Positions 9,120 through 17,518 of a stretch of DNA of 64,000 bases are shown one piece after another. A program made the translations under genes and the position numbers. The notes under the pieces were generated by a model that worked only from the letters and a program-made list of their open reading frames with translations, was not told the DNA's origin and made no database searches. The stretch's first letter is position 1. The number at the start of each line of letters is the position of its first letter. The DNA lies in NCBI RefSeq assembly GCF_016745395.1, contig NZ_JAERVJ010000001.1, positions 496,001-560,000 of the forward strand, in the 5' to 3' direction. This DNA is from Methylocystis sp. Sn-Cys. Its GTDB lineage: Bacteria; Pseudomonadota; Alphaproteobacteria; Rhizobiales; Beijerinckiaceae.

Positions 9120-9989
9120 TCATCCGCGCGTAAGGACGCGTTCCGCGAAGCCGAGCAACTGCGTGTTGAACGCCAGCGCGTCCTCGTAGAACGGCGAATG
9201 GCCGACATTGGGCAGCTCGAGAAAACTTGCGCCGCGAATATGCTCGGCGGAGGCGCGCGAGGCGCGAGGATCGCAATGGAGATCCTTTTCGCCGACGACG
9301 AAAGCAAGTGGCAGAGAGATCGAGGCGATGAACTCCTGCGGCTGCGGCGGACGTCCAACGATCATCCTGCGCACTGCGGGCGGCTGCGTCATATTATAGG
9401 CAAGCATCTGCGCGAACTCCTCCGGCGCCGGCGGCGTCGCAAAGCAGCTCGAAAGAAAGGCAATCGTTCCGACGATATTGGTAGGGAGATCATCTTCGAG
9501 CATCAAGGGCAGACTCGCGGCCGAAGCCTCGCTCGCCCATTCGGGGCTTCGGCGCCACGACGATCCGACGAGCTGAGCGCCGGCGAGGCTCTCGCCGCCA
9601 TATTCCTTGAGATAGTCCCATACGACGCGGCCGCCGAATGACCAGGCGACAAGAACCGGCCGCTCGGCGTCGACGGAAGCGGCCACAGCGCGCAGATCAT
9701 GCGCCCAGAGCCTGTTGTCTTGGTAGGCGTCGGGATCGAGCGGTTTGTCCGACGCCCCATGGCCGCGAAGATCGTAGGTAATCAGGTGATATTTCTCTGC
9801 CAGTCGCACGTCCCGTAATTGCCGGATGAAGGCGAGGCCACTCTGCGCGAAGCCATGAATGAAGATGATTGGCCGCCCTCGGCGGTTGCCCCATCGTCTC
9901 ACGGCGATGTTCACGCCGTCCGAGCTCAGGACATTCGATTTATCATATTCAAACGGTCGAGGACAAAGGCTCGGATACACGTTGATCAT
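9120..9989 (-). CDS. Alpha/beta-hydrolase
   Basis: 289 aa from the ATG at 9989 (a GTG two codons earlier is possible). The oxyanion loop HGF lies near 45-47, the nucleophile Ser117 in AWSFGG, the acid in GEKDLHCD (about 236-240), and the catalytic His264 in NVGHSPF. This matches the epoxide hydrolase/haloperoxidase/lactonase-like branch. It would hydrolyse an ester, lactone or C-C bond in the cytoplasm. It lies just downstream of the LysR gene and upstream of the receptor gene. The role in the cluster is inferred from position only. Confidence 0.85.
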   Translation of the reverse strand: MINVYPSLCPRPFEYDKSNVLSSDGVNIAVRRWGNRRGRPIIFIHGFAQSGLAFIRQLRDVRLAEKYHLITYDLRGHGASDKPLDPDAYQDNRLWAHDLRAVAASVDAERPVLVAWSFGGRVVWDYLKEYGGESLAGAQLVGSSWRRSPEWASEASAASLPLMLEDDLPTNIVGTIAFLSSCFATPPAPEEFAQMLAYNMTQPPAVRRMIVGRPPQPQEFIASISLPLAFVVGEKDLHCDPRASRASAEHIRGASFLELPNVGHSPFYEDALAFNTQLLGFAERVLTRG

Positions 9990-10140
9990 GGCCACGAAAT
10001 ATAATGGATTCCCGCAATCGCCGCCTCCTCGGCGACGCGCTCACGACCGACGAATTTGCTTCGACCATGCAGATTTGGAAACACGAAATCCCGTTATTCG
10101 TCGAATAACCGGCGCAGCATGTTCAGTTCTCGCGTGGTCA

Positions 10141-11094
10141 TCATTCTGAGTGAGAAGGATCGCCGAGCCGCTCGATGAGATAGTCTCGTAACCGCATGGT
10201 CGGCGAGGACGGAGACGAGCGAATCGAATAGAGCGCTACGTCCACATCGGGAAGTCGCGGGAAGCCGTCACCCTCATCGAGACGCTGCAGTCGATCATCG
10301 ATCGTGCTCGCTTTGAACACGCCTACACCCAAGCCTTGTCGCACGGCAGCTTCGATGCCGCAAACATTCGAATTTACATGGGCGAGGCGCCATGGAACGC
10401 CACGTTGTTGAAGGGCGGTGATCGCCCAGTGACGAAACATGCTTCCGGGCGGAGCGACAGCCAGCGGCAAGGGCAATCGCTCATGTTGATTGTGCTCGGA
10501 CGATGTCGTCCATACGACCGGCTCGCGACGAAGCACCTGTCCCTGGCTTGTGCCCGCCGGCTCCATGGCGATCACAATATCGAAATGCGTGCCAATGCGC
10601 GTGAGCATGGAACTCGGCATGCCGCCGTAGAGCTCGACATTGACGCGTGGATACAAACGGCAGAATGCGCCGACAAGCGGTGGCAGAGTGTTCGCGACGT
10701 AATTATCGATCGAGCCGAGGCGAACCGTGCAATCGGTTTCTTCCGCGCGGAGCGTGCGAAGCGCCTCGGCATTGAGCGCCAACATACGCCGCGCGTAATC
10801 GAGCATGAGCTCCCCTTCGGGAGTGAGGCGGAAACCCCTCTGCGGACGCATGATTAAGCTGACGCCGATAACTTCTTCGAGACGCTTGATCTGGAGGCTG
10901 ACGGCCGCTTGGGTTCTGTGCAGCGTGCGGGCGGCGGCAGTGAACCCGCCTTGATCGACGACAGTCACGAACACGTGGAGAAGGTCATTCTCGAGAATCT
11001 GATTGCGAATGACGCTGACGCCGGACGGCCGGTCGGCTCGCGTCGGCGCGAGCGCCGTATTTGCATTTCGCCGCGGCTGAAAGTTCAAAGACAT
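10141..11094 (-). CDS. LysR-family transcriptional regulator
   Basis: 317 aa, with an unusually long N-terminal lead of about 30 residues before the helix-turn-helix. The DNA-binding domain is clear (FVTVVDQGGFTAAARTL, TQAAVSLQIKRLEE, PQRGFRLTPEGE), followed by a periplasmic-binding-like effector domain. It is probably the local regulator of the accessory block, since it stands between the ABC/dehydrogenase operon and the hydrolase/receptor genes on the same strand. The ATG at 11094 has GGGGAG about 11 bases upstream. The effector is unknown. Confidence 0.9.
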   Translation of the reverse strand: MSLNFQPRRNANTALAPTRADRPSGVSVIRNQILENDLLHVFVTVVDQGGFTAAARTLHRTQAAVSLQIKRLEEVIGVSLIMRPQRGFRLTPEGELMLDYARRMLALNAEALRTLRAEETDCTVRLGSIDNYVANTLPPLVGAFCRLYPRVNVELYGGMPSSMLTRIGTHFDIVIAMEPAGTSQGQVLRREPVVWTTSSEHNQHERLPLPLAVAPPGSMFRHWAITALQQRGVPWRLAHVNSNVCGIEAAVRQGLGVGVFKASTIDDRLQRLDEGDGFPRLPDVDVALYSIRSSPSSPTMRLRDYLIERLGDPSHSE

Positions 11095-11199
11095 GCGTCA
11101 GGAACTCCCCGATATAAGTCTATTATAGCTATAGAAATAATGTAATTCAAGCCGCTTTTTTCTTAAGTCGAAGCCGGGGCTAGGAGACGGCCAAAGCGC

Positions 11200-12546
11200 T
11201 CACGCGAGTTCCACCAACCCGAGATTGGCGGCCAGACGTCTACGCAGGCGCCCAATCGGCACGTGGTCGAACCGGCCGCCGGTCAGATCGAAAGCGTGGG
11301 CGGCCGCGGCCCCCATTGCGATACATGGCCCCATCACGCGAATAGAGGACAGAGCGAGCGCGTCGCCATCCACGCATCGGCCGACTGCGAGCAGGTTTTC
11401 TACCTCGTCGTGAACCATGCAGCGAAACGGAATCGTATGGATGTGCTTCTCGTCGAATGCTTCGAAATAAATTTGCTCCAGATTGTTGTGGAGCTCGATC
11501 GGCCAGGCGCAGCGGGCGATCGCATCATCGAAGACCGTTCCGGCGCGCACATCGTCCGCGCTTAGCTGATAGCGGCTCTTGAACCACCGCGTCTGGCGCG
11601 CGCCGAGCGCGCCATATATGCTTACAACGGCGCGAGAAAAAGCTTCGGGAAATTCAGCGCGGAGAAAATCGACGGCGAGATCCATCTTGTCATGGCCCAC
11701 GGCCACCATCTTACTTGCCTCGATGGGATCGAGAGGCGTCTCTACATGCGTCATATTGATGAGCGTCTCGCCCGATCCGGGCGCTGTGAATACGAAGGCG
11801 TCGCTTCGGTCCAAGCCATAGGCGCGGCCTTTGTCGGCGAGGCGTGACCGTAGGGTAGCGCGATCGATCGCCGCGAGCGCCTGCTCATCGACATTGCGAA
11901 GAATGCCGTTCTGTGACCCGTAGATCGGTCCGGTGGCCGGCTCTCGCGTGGCGAGCCCACTCGTCCAGGCGATAGCGGCGTCTCCCGTCGCGTCCACGAA
12001 GGACTCGGCTTCGATGTGCACAATTCCCGAACGCGCGGCCACCGAAATGGAGACCAGACGCTCGTCTTCGACGCGAGCATCGAACAGCGCCGCACCGAGG
12101 AGTGGAGTAATGCCCTCGCGGCCCGTCGTGCGCTCGATCCAGCGCTGCAGAGCGACGCTATCGTAGTGCACGACGAACGAGTTATGACGGCTCCGAAGCA
12201 GCATGATGTCACCGCTCTTCCCGAGGTCGGTGAGTATTTCGTCCGCTATGCCGAAAACAATTTGTCTTGGGATGGGTCCATTCGCATAGAACCCGCAAAA
12301 GGTGTTGATCTGCGCTGCGACGGACTGACCGCCAAGAGATCCGCCCGCCTCGACTAAAACGACCCGATGCCCCAGCCTTGCCGCTTCGATAGCGGCGGAT
12401 ACGCCGGCAATTCCCGACCCCACCACACAGAGATCAGTCGTCAAGACGCGCGGCGGGTCATCTCGGAGATTGCGGCGAATGATCGTGCCTGCATCGACGG
12501 CGCGCGTCGTCGCGGTCGGTCGGTTTCCCTTGTTATCACTAAGCAC
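11200..12546 (-). CDS. FAD-dependent oxidoreductase (PF12831-like)
   Basis: 448 aa. An N-terminal dinucleotide fold is visible (VVGSGIAGVSAAIEAARLG at about 41-59, then VLVEAGGSLGGQS), with later motifs of the FAD_oxidored family (FVDATGDAAIAW; a C-terminal AVGRCVDGDALALSSIRVMGPC). It would oxidise or reduce an organic acid or alcohol using bound FAD. The start is GTG at 12546, five bases after the crotonase stop, so it is the last gene of the SBP-ATPase-permease-ADH-crotonase-FAD operon. Substrate unknown. Confidence 0.82.
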   Translation of the reverse strand: MLSDNKGNRPTATTRAVDAGTIIRRNLRDDPPRVLTTDLCVVGSGIAGVSAAIEAARLGHRVVLVEAGGSLGGQSVAAQINTFCGFYANGPIPRQIVFGIADEILTDLGKSGDIMLLRSRHNSFVVHYDSVALQRWIERTTGREGITPLLGAALFDARVEDERLVSISVAARSGIVHIEAESFVDATGDAAIAWTSGLATREPATGPIYGSQNGILRNVDEQALAAIDRATLRSRLADKGRAYGLDRSDAFVFTAPGSGETLINMTHVETPLDPIEASKMVAVGHDKMDLAVDFLRAEFPEAFSRAVVSIYGALGARQTRWFKSRYQLSADDVRAGTVFDDAIARCAWPIELHNNLEQIYFEAFDEKHIHTIPFRCMVHDEVENLLAVGRCVDGDALALSSIRVMGPCIAMGAAAAHAFDLTGGRFDHVPIGRLRRRLAANLGLVELA

Positions 12547-12551
12547 GGCGC

Positions 12552-13289
12552 TTATCTGCCGACGAACTCTGGTGGACGTCCTTCGGCCATCGCGCGTTTG
12601 CCTTCTGCTGCATCTTGACTCGCGCGGACCCCCGTAAGATCGCGCGTCGTCCGGCCGAGTATCTCCGATGGGCTCTGCACGAGCACATGATCTGTCACGA
12701 AATGCTTCATCGACTGCATGACGAGGGGAGCGCGCGTCGCGACGACATGGGCGATTCCGAGCGCTGTTTCCAGATGCTTTCCTCGTGGCGCGACGCGGTT
12801 GACGAGCCCGGCTTCATAGGCGCGACGCGCCGAGATAGGCTGCGATAACAGCAGAATTTCCATCGCGATCTTGTGCGGAACGCGCGCCGCAAGACCTGCT
12901 GCGAGACCGCCCCAGGCCCCGTGCGTTCCTTCTGGATAACAAAAGTTCGCGCTTTCATCTGCGACACAGAGATCCGCGAACATATTGAGAGTAAAGGCGC
13001 TACCTCGGCATTCGCCAGCGACGGCGGTGACGATGGGCTTTTTCGTGACGGTTCCGATCGTCGGCATGCAGCGCCAGAGCTCTGTTACCGGGACATGGGG
13101 ATCGGATCCAACGGAAAAATCATCGCCGGCCCCGGTCAGTACCGCGACGCGGCCATCGGATGCGTCGAATTGGGCGAACGCGTGTTGCAGTCCGTGGACG
13201 ACGTCGATGTCGATGGCGTTTCGTCGCTCTCGGCGATCGATCGAAATTACGACAACATTTCCATGGGGGGCGATCGAGACGGCGGTCAT
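12552..13289 (-). CDS. Enoyl-CoA hydratase/isomerase (crotonase) family protein
   Basis: 245 aa, standard size. Crotonase fold elements are visible: RRERRNAIDIDVV near the N-terminus, a region VLTGAGDDFSVGSD around 50-63, and AVAGECRGSAFTL around 89-101, the second oxyanion segment. The usual catalytic Glu pair is not clearly conserved in the region PEGTHGAWGGLA, so the exact reaction (hydration, isomerisation or C-C hydrolysis of a CoA thioester) is open. Its ATG overlaps the ADH stop (ATGA), indicating translational coupling within the six-gene operon. Confidence 0.82.
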   Translation of the reverse strand: MTAVSIAPHGNVVVISIDRRERRNAIDIDVVHGLQHAFAQFDASDGRVAVLTGAGDDFSVGSDPHVPVTELWRCMPTIGTVTKKPIVTAVAGECRGSAFTLNMFADLCVADESANFCYPEGTHGAWGGLAAGLAARVPHKIAMEILLLSQPISARRAYEAGLVNRVAPRGKHLETALGIAHVVATRAPLVMQSMKHFVTDHVLVQSPSEILGRTTRDLTGVRASQDAAEGKRAMAEGRPPEFVGR

Positions 13290-14338
13290 GAACTTCTCTT
13301 TCGAGTAACCGGTGAGAGAATGATTTTCGAGGCCTGACGAGTGCGCGCCAACTCCAATGCCTCTACGCCTTGATCGAGTGGCATGCGATGAGTGATCATG
13401 TGGCGAATCCTTTCGCCTTCGGTCACGAGGCTGTCGAGCACACGTGGCCAGACATGACGCGGCGCGCGTTGTGACCCCCGGATTTGATGTCTTTCGCGCA
13501 CGAGGCGGGTGAGATCGAGCGCTGCCGGGCGCGGGTGTATCCCAGCAACGAGTAGAACGCCCTCCTTCCGCAAGAATGTGAGAGCTCCTTGAACCACCTC
13601 CGGAACGCCGGTCGCCTCGAAAATAATATCGAATTTCCGGCCTGCGAAGCGGGACGCCAGCGCGGTTTCGAGGTCGCCGTCGCGCGTGTCGATAAGGTCC
13701 AAAAAACCCAGAGCGCGTAGCGTTTCGAAACGATGAGGATCATTCTTCCCCACGACGACGACCTCCGCGGCTTCGGCCATGCGGGCGTAAAGGGCGATCG
13801 CCTGTCCGATCGTGCCCGGGCCGACGACGAGCACCCGATCGCCGCGCATCACTCCGCCTTTCAGGACGGCTTCTTGCGCGACAGTTAATGGTTCAACGAG
13901 CGCAGCGAGTTCGTCGTCCACGCCGTTCGGCGCCTTGAGGCAATTGACGACAGGCACTGTGATCCAAGGCGCGAAACCGCCGTCAGCGCTGGTGCCTTTG
14001 GCTGATCGATGTTCGCAGTGTTCCGCTGCACCTCTCAGGCAATGTGCGCAACTTCCGCATGGGGCGGAAGGGATTACGGCGACGAGCTCGCCGGGCGCCA
14101 GGCCCTCTGCTTCACCGGCGACCTCGACCACGCGTCCGGCGAACTCGTGCCCGAGCGTCAGCGGAAGCAATCGCGCCATGAAATCATAGCCGCCGCTCCA
14201 TTCAAAGATATGCACGTCCGTCCCACAAACGCCGGCGGCAGTGATTTCGATAAGCGCCTCGCCGGGGCGAGGAACTGGACGGGGAACCTCGCGAAACTCG
14301 ACTCCGAAGGTCGGCGCAGTTTTTTGGAGAGCTTTCAT
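13286..14338 (-). CDS. Zinc-dependent alcohol dehydrogenase (MDR family)
   Basis: 350 aa from the ATG at 14338, which fits the family start MKALQKTAP. The catalytic zinc region has C38 (GVCGTDVHIFEW) and HE at 64-65 (GHEFAG). The structural zinc lobe has C94, C97, C100 and C108. The NAD(P) fold is at VLVVGPGTIGQA. It is similar in layout to threonine/sorbitol/butanediol dehydrogenases. It would oxidise a secondary alcohol or polyol to a ketone in the cytoplasm. It begins 26 bases after the permease stop and overlaps the crotonase start, so it is operonic with the importer, which suggests the imported compound or its product is the substrate. Confidence 0.88.
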   Translation of the reverse strand: MKALQKTAPTFGVEFREVPRPVPRPGEALIEITAAGVCGTDVHIFEWSGGYDFMARLLPLTLGHEFAGRVVEVAGEAEGLAPGELVAVIPSAPCGSCAHCLRGAAEHCEHRSAKGTSADGGFAPWITVPVVNCLKAPNGVDDELAALVEPLTVAQEAVLKGGVMRGDRVLVVGPGTIGQAIALYARMAEAAEVVVVGKNDPHRFETLRALGFLDLIDTRDGDLETALASRFAGRKFDIIFEATGVPEVVQGALTFLRKEGVLLVAGIHPRPAALDLTRLVRERHQIRGSQRAPRHVWPRVLDSLVTEGERIRHMITHRMPLDQGVEALELARTRQASKIILSPVTRKRSS

Positions 14339-14364
14339 GAATGACGATCCGATGAGCGAGCAGA

Positions 14365-15177
14365 TCAACGCCAGCGCAAGAGCGTGCGTTCGAGCGTCGC
14401 GATCACGGCCCCGGCACATGTTCCGAGTAGAGAGAGTACGAAAACGCCCGCGAGAAGCTTCTCGGAGTCCATGATGTTACCGGCGGCGAGAATATAGGCG
14501 CCGATCCCATATTGTGCGCCGATCATTTCGGCGGCGACGAGAAGCACGAGACCGGTGGAAATGGTTATACGCGCGCAGGCCAACATGGCCGGGAGGGCCG
14601 ACGGCAGTACGACTTTGATGATGATCGACAGGCGAGCGAGTCCAAAGCTCTGGGCCATGCGTATGAAAGGACGTGGCGCGGCGTCCACGGCGGCGCATAC
14701 GGAAACCGCCATAGGAAAGAAAACGCCGAGAGCAATCGTGGTTATTTTGCTGGACTCCCCGATTCCGAGCCAGAGTATGAAGAGGGGCAGAAGGGCTATC
14801 TTGGGGATGGGGTACAGGGAGGAGATCGCGGCGTCGCCGATCGCTCGGCACCAGGACCAGAGGCCCATTGCGAGGCCGACGCTCAGGCCGGTGAGGCTTC
14901 CGATCGACCAGCCCAACAGCAGTCGCGTGAGCGACTGGCCGATATGGATCGCCAAGTCCCCTCGCGCTAGCTCGTGGTAGAGTGTCTCCAGGACATCGAC
15001 CGGCCCCGGTAGCAGCAGCGGATCAATCCGCCCTGAAGTCGATCCGACCTGCCAGGCTCCGACGAGCACAGCGGCAAATGCCGGAGCGAACCACCGCTTC
15101 GGGGTGATCTCGAATCCACCGCCCCGGAATCTTACCGTGCTCGCTCCGATCGCAGATGACGCATGGACTTCAGACAT
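14365..15177 (-). CDS. ABC transporter permease (SsuC/TauC type)
   Basis: 270 aa with about six membrane segments and the BPD_transp_1 core, including the EAA-loop region (AAVDAAPRPFIRMAQSFG...VVLPSALPAML). The start ATG at 15177 lies within the end of the ATPase gene (8-base overlap). It is the inner-membrane channel of an importer of the nitrate/sulfonate/bicarbonate family, together with the neighbouring ATPase and binding protein. The longer reading to 15405 is an artefact of overlap with the ATPase gene. Confidence 0.92.
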   Translation of the reverse strand: MSEVHASSAIGASTVRFRGGGFEITPKRWFAPAFAAVLVGAWQVGSTSGRIDPLLLPGPVDVLETLYHELARGDLAIHIGQSLTRLLLGWSIGSLTGLSVGLAMGLWSWCRAIGDAAISSLYPIPKIALLPLFILWLGIGESSKITTIALGVFFPMAVSVCAAVDAAPRPFIRMAQSFGLARLSIIIKVVLPSALPAMLACARITISTGLVLLVAAEMIGAQYGIGAYILAAGNIMDSEKLLAGVFVLSLLGTCAGAVIATLERTLLRWR

Positions 15178-15958
15178 CGGCTTGTTCCAGGGACAGAAGC
15201 TCTCGGTCAGCGTTGCGCGCTTCCGATCGAAGCAGGTTCCAGATGTCGTTCTGCATCGCCGACAACTCGCTCGCGACATCGGGGCGGCCGCGCTCGGCTT
15301 GCGGAATTCCGACGTCGACGATTTCGCGAATCCGGCCGGGCCGTCTGGAGAGCACGACGATCCGGTCGGAAAGTCGTACCGCCTCGTCGAGATTATGTGT
15401 GACATAGAGGATCGAAACGCGGTCTCGCAGCCACAGGGTAAGGAACTCCTCCATCAGAAGTTCGCGCGTCTGCGCGTCTACGGCGGACAATGGTTCATCC
15501 ATGAGAAGGAAGGCTGGACGAGCGGCCAGCGCCCTGGCGATGCCGACGCGCTGTTTCATGCCCCCGGACAATTGCTTCGGATACGCTTGTGCGAACTCGC
15601 GCAGACCGGTTCGCTCCAACACTTCTTCGATAATCTCAGCCCGCGCTTTTCTCGATGGTAGTCGATCCTCCAGCGCCAGCCCGACGTTGCCTGCCACGGT
15701 TCGCCACGGCAGCAGCCCGGCGTCCTGAAAAACGAAGGTGAAAGGGTTGAGGCTCGCCGCCGGCGGAACACCGACCGTGACAGCCGATCCTCGGCACGGC
15801 GCGATGAGGCCGCCGGCGATCGACAGCAGAGTCGACTTTCCGCAACCGGAGGGACCGATGACAGAGACGATCTCGGATTCGCGCACCGCGAACGAGACGT
15901 CGTCGAGGACGGTCAACGGCCCGAAGTCGTGCCCCAATCCTCGAAGCTCCAGTTCCAT
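15170..15958 (-). CDS. ABC transporter ATPase (SsuB/TauB type)
   Basis: 262 aa. Walker [10 protein letters not shown] at 35-43, Q-loop FVFQDAGLLPW, signature LSGGMKQR, Walker B FLLMDEP, and H-loop THNLDEA are all present. It energises import by the adjacent permease and substrate-binding protein. The ATG at 15958 is preceded by GGGGAGG. Some 30 bases separate it from the binding-protein gene upstream. Confidence 0.95.
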   Translation of the reverse strand: MELELRGLGHDFGPLTVLDDVSFAVRESEIVSVIGPSGCGKSTLLSIAGGLIAPCRGSAVTVGVPPAASLNPFTFVFQDAGLLPWRTVAGNVGLALEDRLPSRKARAEIIEEVLERTGLREFAQAYPKQLSGGMKQRVGIARALAARPAFLLMDEPLSAVDAQTRELLMEEFLTLWLRDRVSILYVTHNLDEAVRLSDRIVVLSRRPGRIREIVDVGIPQAERGRPDVASELSAMQNDIWNLLRSEARNADRELLSLEQADV

Positions 15959-15988
15959 GCCGTCCTCCCCGAGGGTTCGAGGTCGACT

Positions 15989-16993
15989 TCAAGTCGCGAA
16001 AGAGAGGTCGACGACGTGTTCGGCGTCGACTTCTCGCTTCACGAGCCCTAGGTCTTGCCAAAATCTGAGCACCTTGCGAACGTCCTCGACATTCAAGCTG
16101 GCGGCGGGATCGTAATAGCCAAAAGTCGAACTGATTTGCTGCCTGGTCTGGCCGGTGCGGCGAGCGACGATCTCGAGAAGCTCCTCTCGTTCGTCGCTAG
16201 TGACCGGTCGGCCTTGCTCGTCGATCCGATTGACAGCTCTGTTGCTAAAGGCCATCGCACGCCGATGCGCACGGATGAAGCGCTCTATCCCCGCGCGATT
16301 GGCGGCGATGACATCGGGGCGGGTAAACACGCCGCTTCCTTGCGTCATATCGACTTCGGCCGTATTTCCGATGAAGACGCCAGAGCCTGCTCTAATCAAG
16401 GGGTCTGCGACCGTCGAGGGAAGGATGGCGCCATCCAGTTTTCCCGCTACAACCGCCGAACCGACGTTCGGTAAAGTTTGCAGAGGGAGGAGTTCGACTT
16501 GTGACAGTGGGAAGGCGAACTTCATAGCAATCACGCCGAATTGATAATGGAACGACGATCCAATGGTCGTTATGCCCAGGCGTCGTCCTCGAATGTCGGC
16601 GAAAGAGCGCAATCCGGCGTCGTAGCCATTGCGGCTAGCCACCAATTGGTTATTGGGAAAGGCCGGGTGCGGTCGACTATCGCCGCAGATGAGTTTCAGC
16701 CCGCCTTTTGCGGCGAGGTTGAAATAAGCGGCGGTGAAGGCGGTCATGCCGACGTCGATCGAATTTGCGACGGCGGCGACGGGCAATTGAGCGGCGGCGT
16801 CGAAATATTCGATTTGAACCTTCAAACCTTCGTCCTCGAAGAAGCCTTTGTCGGACGCGACAAAAAACGGCGCGGCGCTATTCAGACGCATAGTTCCGAG
16901 GCGCAGCACGGAAGATTCCGACCGTGCGACGCCGGGTAGGGCGAGAGCGGACGCGACGACCGCTCGATTGAAATATCGACGACAAATCATCAC
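15989..16993 (-). CDS. ABC transporter substrate-binding protein (NMT1/SsuA-like)
   Basis: 334 aa with an N-terminal export signal (RYFNRAVVASALALPGVARS), then a family fold beginning VLRLGTMRLNSAAPFFVASDKGFFEDEGL. SsuA/NMT1-like proteins bind sulfonates, pyrimidine precursors, aromatic acids and related small organics. The start is GTG at 16993 or ATG at 16990, with GAGGGAG upstream. It is the first gene of the operon; the AT-richer segment 17030-17110 upstream probably contains the promoter. The ligand is unknown. Confidence 0.9.
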   Translation of the reverse strand: MMICRRYFNRAVVASALALPGVARSESSVLRLGTMRLNSAAPFFVASDKGFFEDEGLKVQIEYFDAAAQLPVAAVANSIDVGMTAFTAAYFNLAAKGGLKLICGDSRPHPAFPNNQLVASRNGYDAGLRSFADIRGRRLGITTIGSSFHYQFGVIAMKFAFPLSQVELLPLQTLPNVGSAVVAGKLDGAILPSTVADPLIRAGSGVFIGNTAEVDMTQGSGVFTRPDVIAANRAGIERFIRAHRRAMAFSNRAVNRIDEQGRPVTSDEREELLEIVARRTGQTRQQISSTFGYYDPAASLNVEDVRKVLRFWQDLGLVKREVDAEHVVDLSFAT

Positions 16994-17518
16994 GCGCTCC
17001 CTCGCGAGTTGGAACGAACTATCGCGAAGAAAATCCTCATCGCAATCTCTGTTTTATTTATGTGTTGCATAGTCGCGACTTATGGAATTTCATTCTCTGT
17101 TTCGGTGGCTGCAAGGTCGTGTGGACCGCGCGATGCAAAGCTCGCGGCTTGCGCCTTAGCCGCGAAAGGTTTCTCGCGTATTGGACAAAACATAGACGGC
17201 AAATGCCTTCGAAAATGGTCCAGGCTCGCCGCAACGCCAAAGTCAGGCATGATCGCGTAACCTCGCGACGCTTTCTTGCCGCCTCTCATCGATTACCGCG
17301 TCGGCGCCGTCCTGCGAGACGGTCCTGCTGCTCATGGCGAAAGGCGCGAGCTGCGTCGGCAAGGCCATGCTGACGCCCTAAAAGGAGAGAAGCCTCATGG
17401 AAGACGTATTCGCGTCGGCGTTGCGGGCACATCCGGCCATGCCGGCGGTCTGAGGAGGGCGCGAAGCGTCCGTCTCGACGAGGCCGCCTCGGAAGTTTGT
17501 CAACGAACTGAGAGCCGG
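16994..17518. other. Intergenic edge of the accessory block
   Basis: About 525 bases without a convincing gene. The left part (17030-17110) is relatively AT-rich and is the likely promoter area of the ABC operon. An 18-codon ORF at 17397-17453 has an AAGGAGAGA site but no recognisable product. The right end carries the truncated repeat at 17450-17512. Base composition changes here from the lower-GC block to the high-GC core. Confidence 0.5.
17450..17512 (-). repeat. Truncated copy of the ~150-bp palindromic repeat
   Basis: The segment CTGAGGAG...GCGAAGC...CGTCTCGACGAGGCCGCCTCGG...GTTTGTCAAC...ACTGAG matches, with a few changes and a 5-base gap, one end of the repeat at 45941-46090 (reverse orientation) and 55939-56084. 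The other half of the element, including the CCTCGTGCTTCGAGACGCC arm, is missing. The copy lies where the low-GC block meets the core. Confidence 0.6.

Noticed and set aside
17009-17260. 83-codon frame with a hydrophobic start, upstream of the ABC operon
   Set aside because: It lies in the probable promoter region, lacks a ribosome site, and its second half has antisense-like composition.
17397-17453. 18-codon ORF with an AAGGAGAGA site
   Set aside because: A real leader peptide cannot be excluded, but its end lies in the repeat fragment and no gene follows in the same direction.
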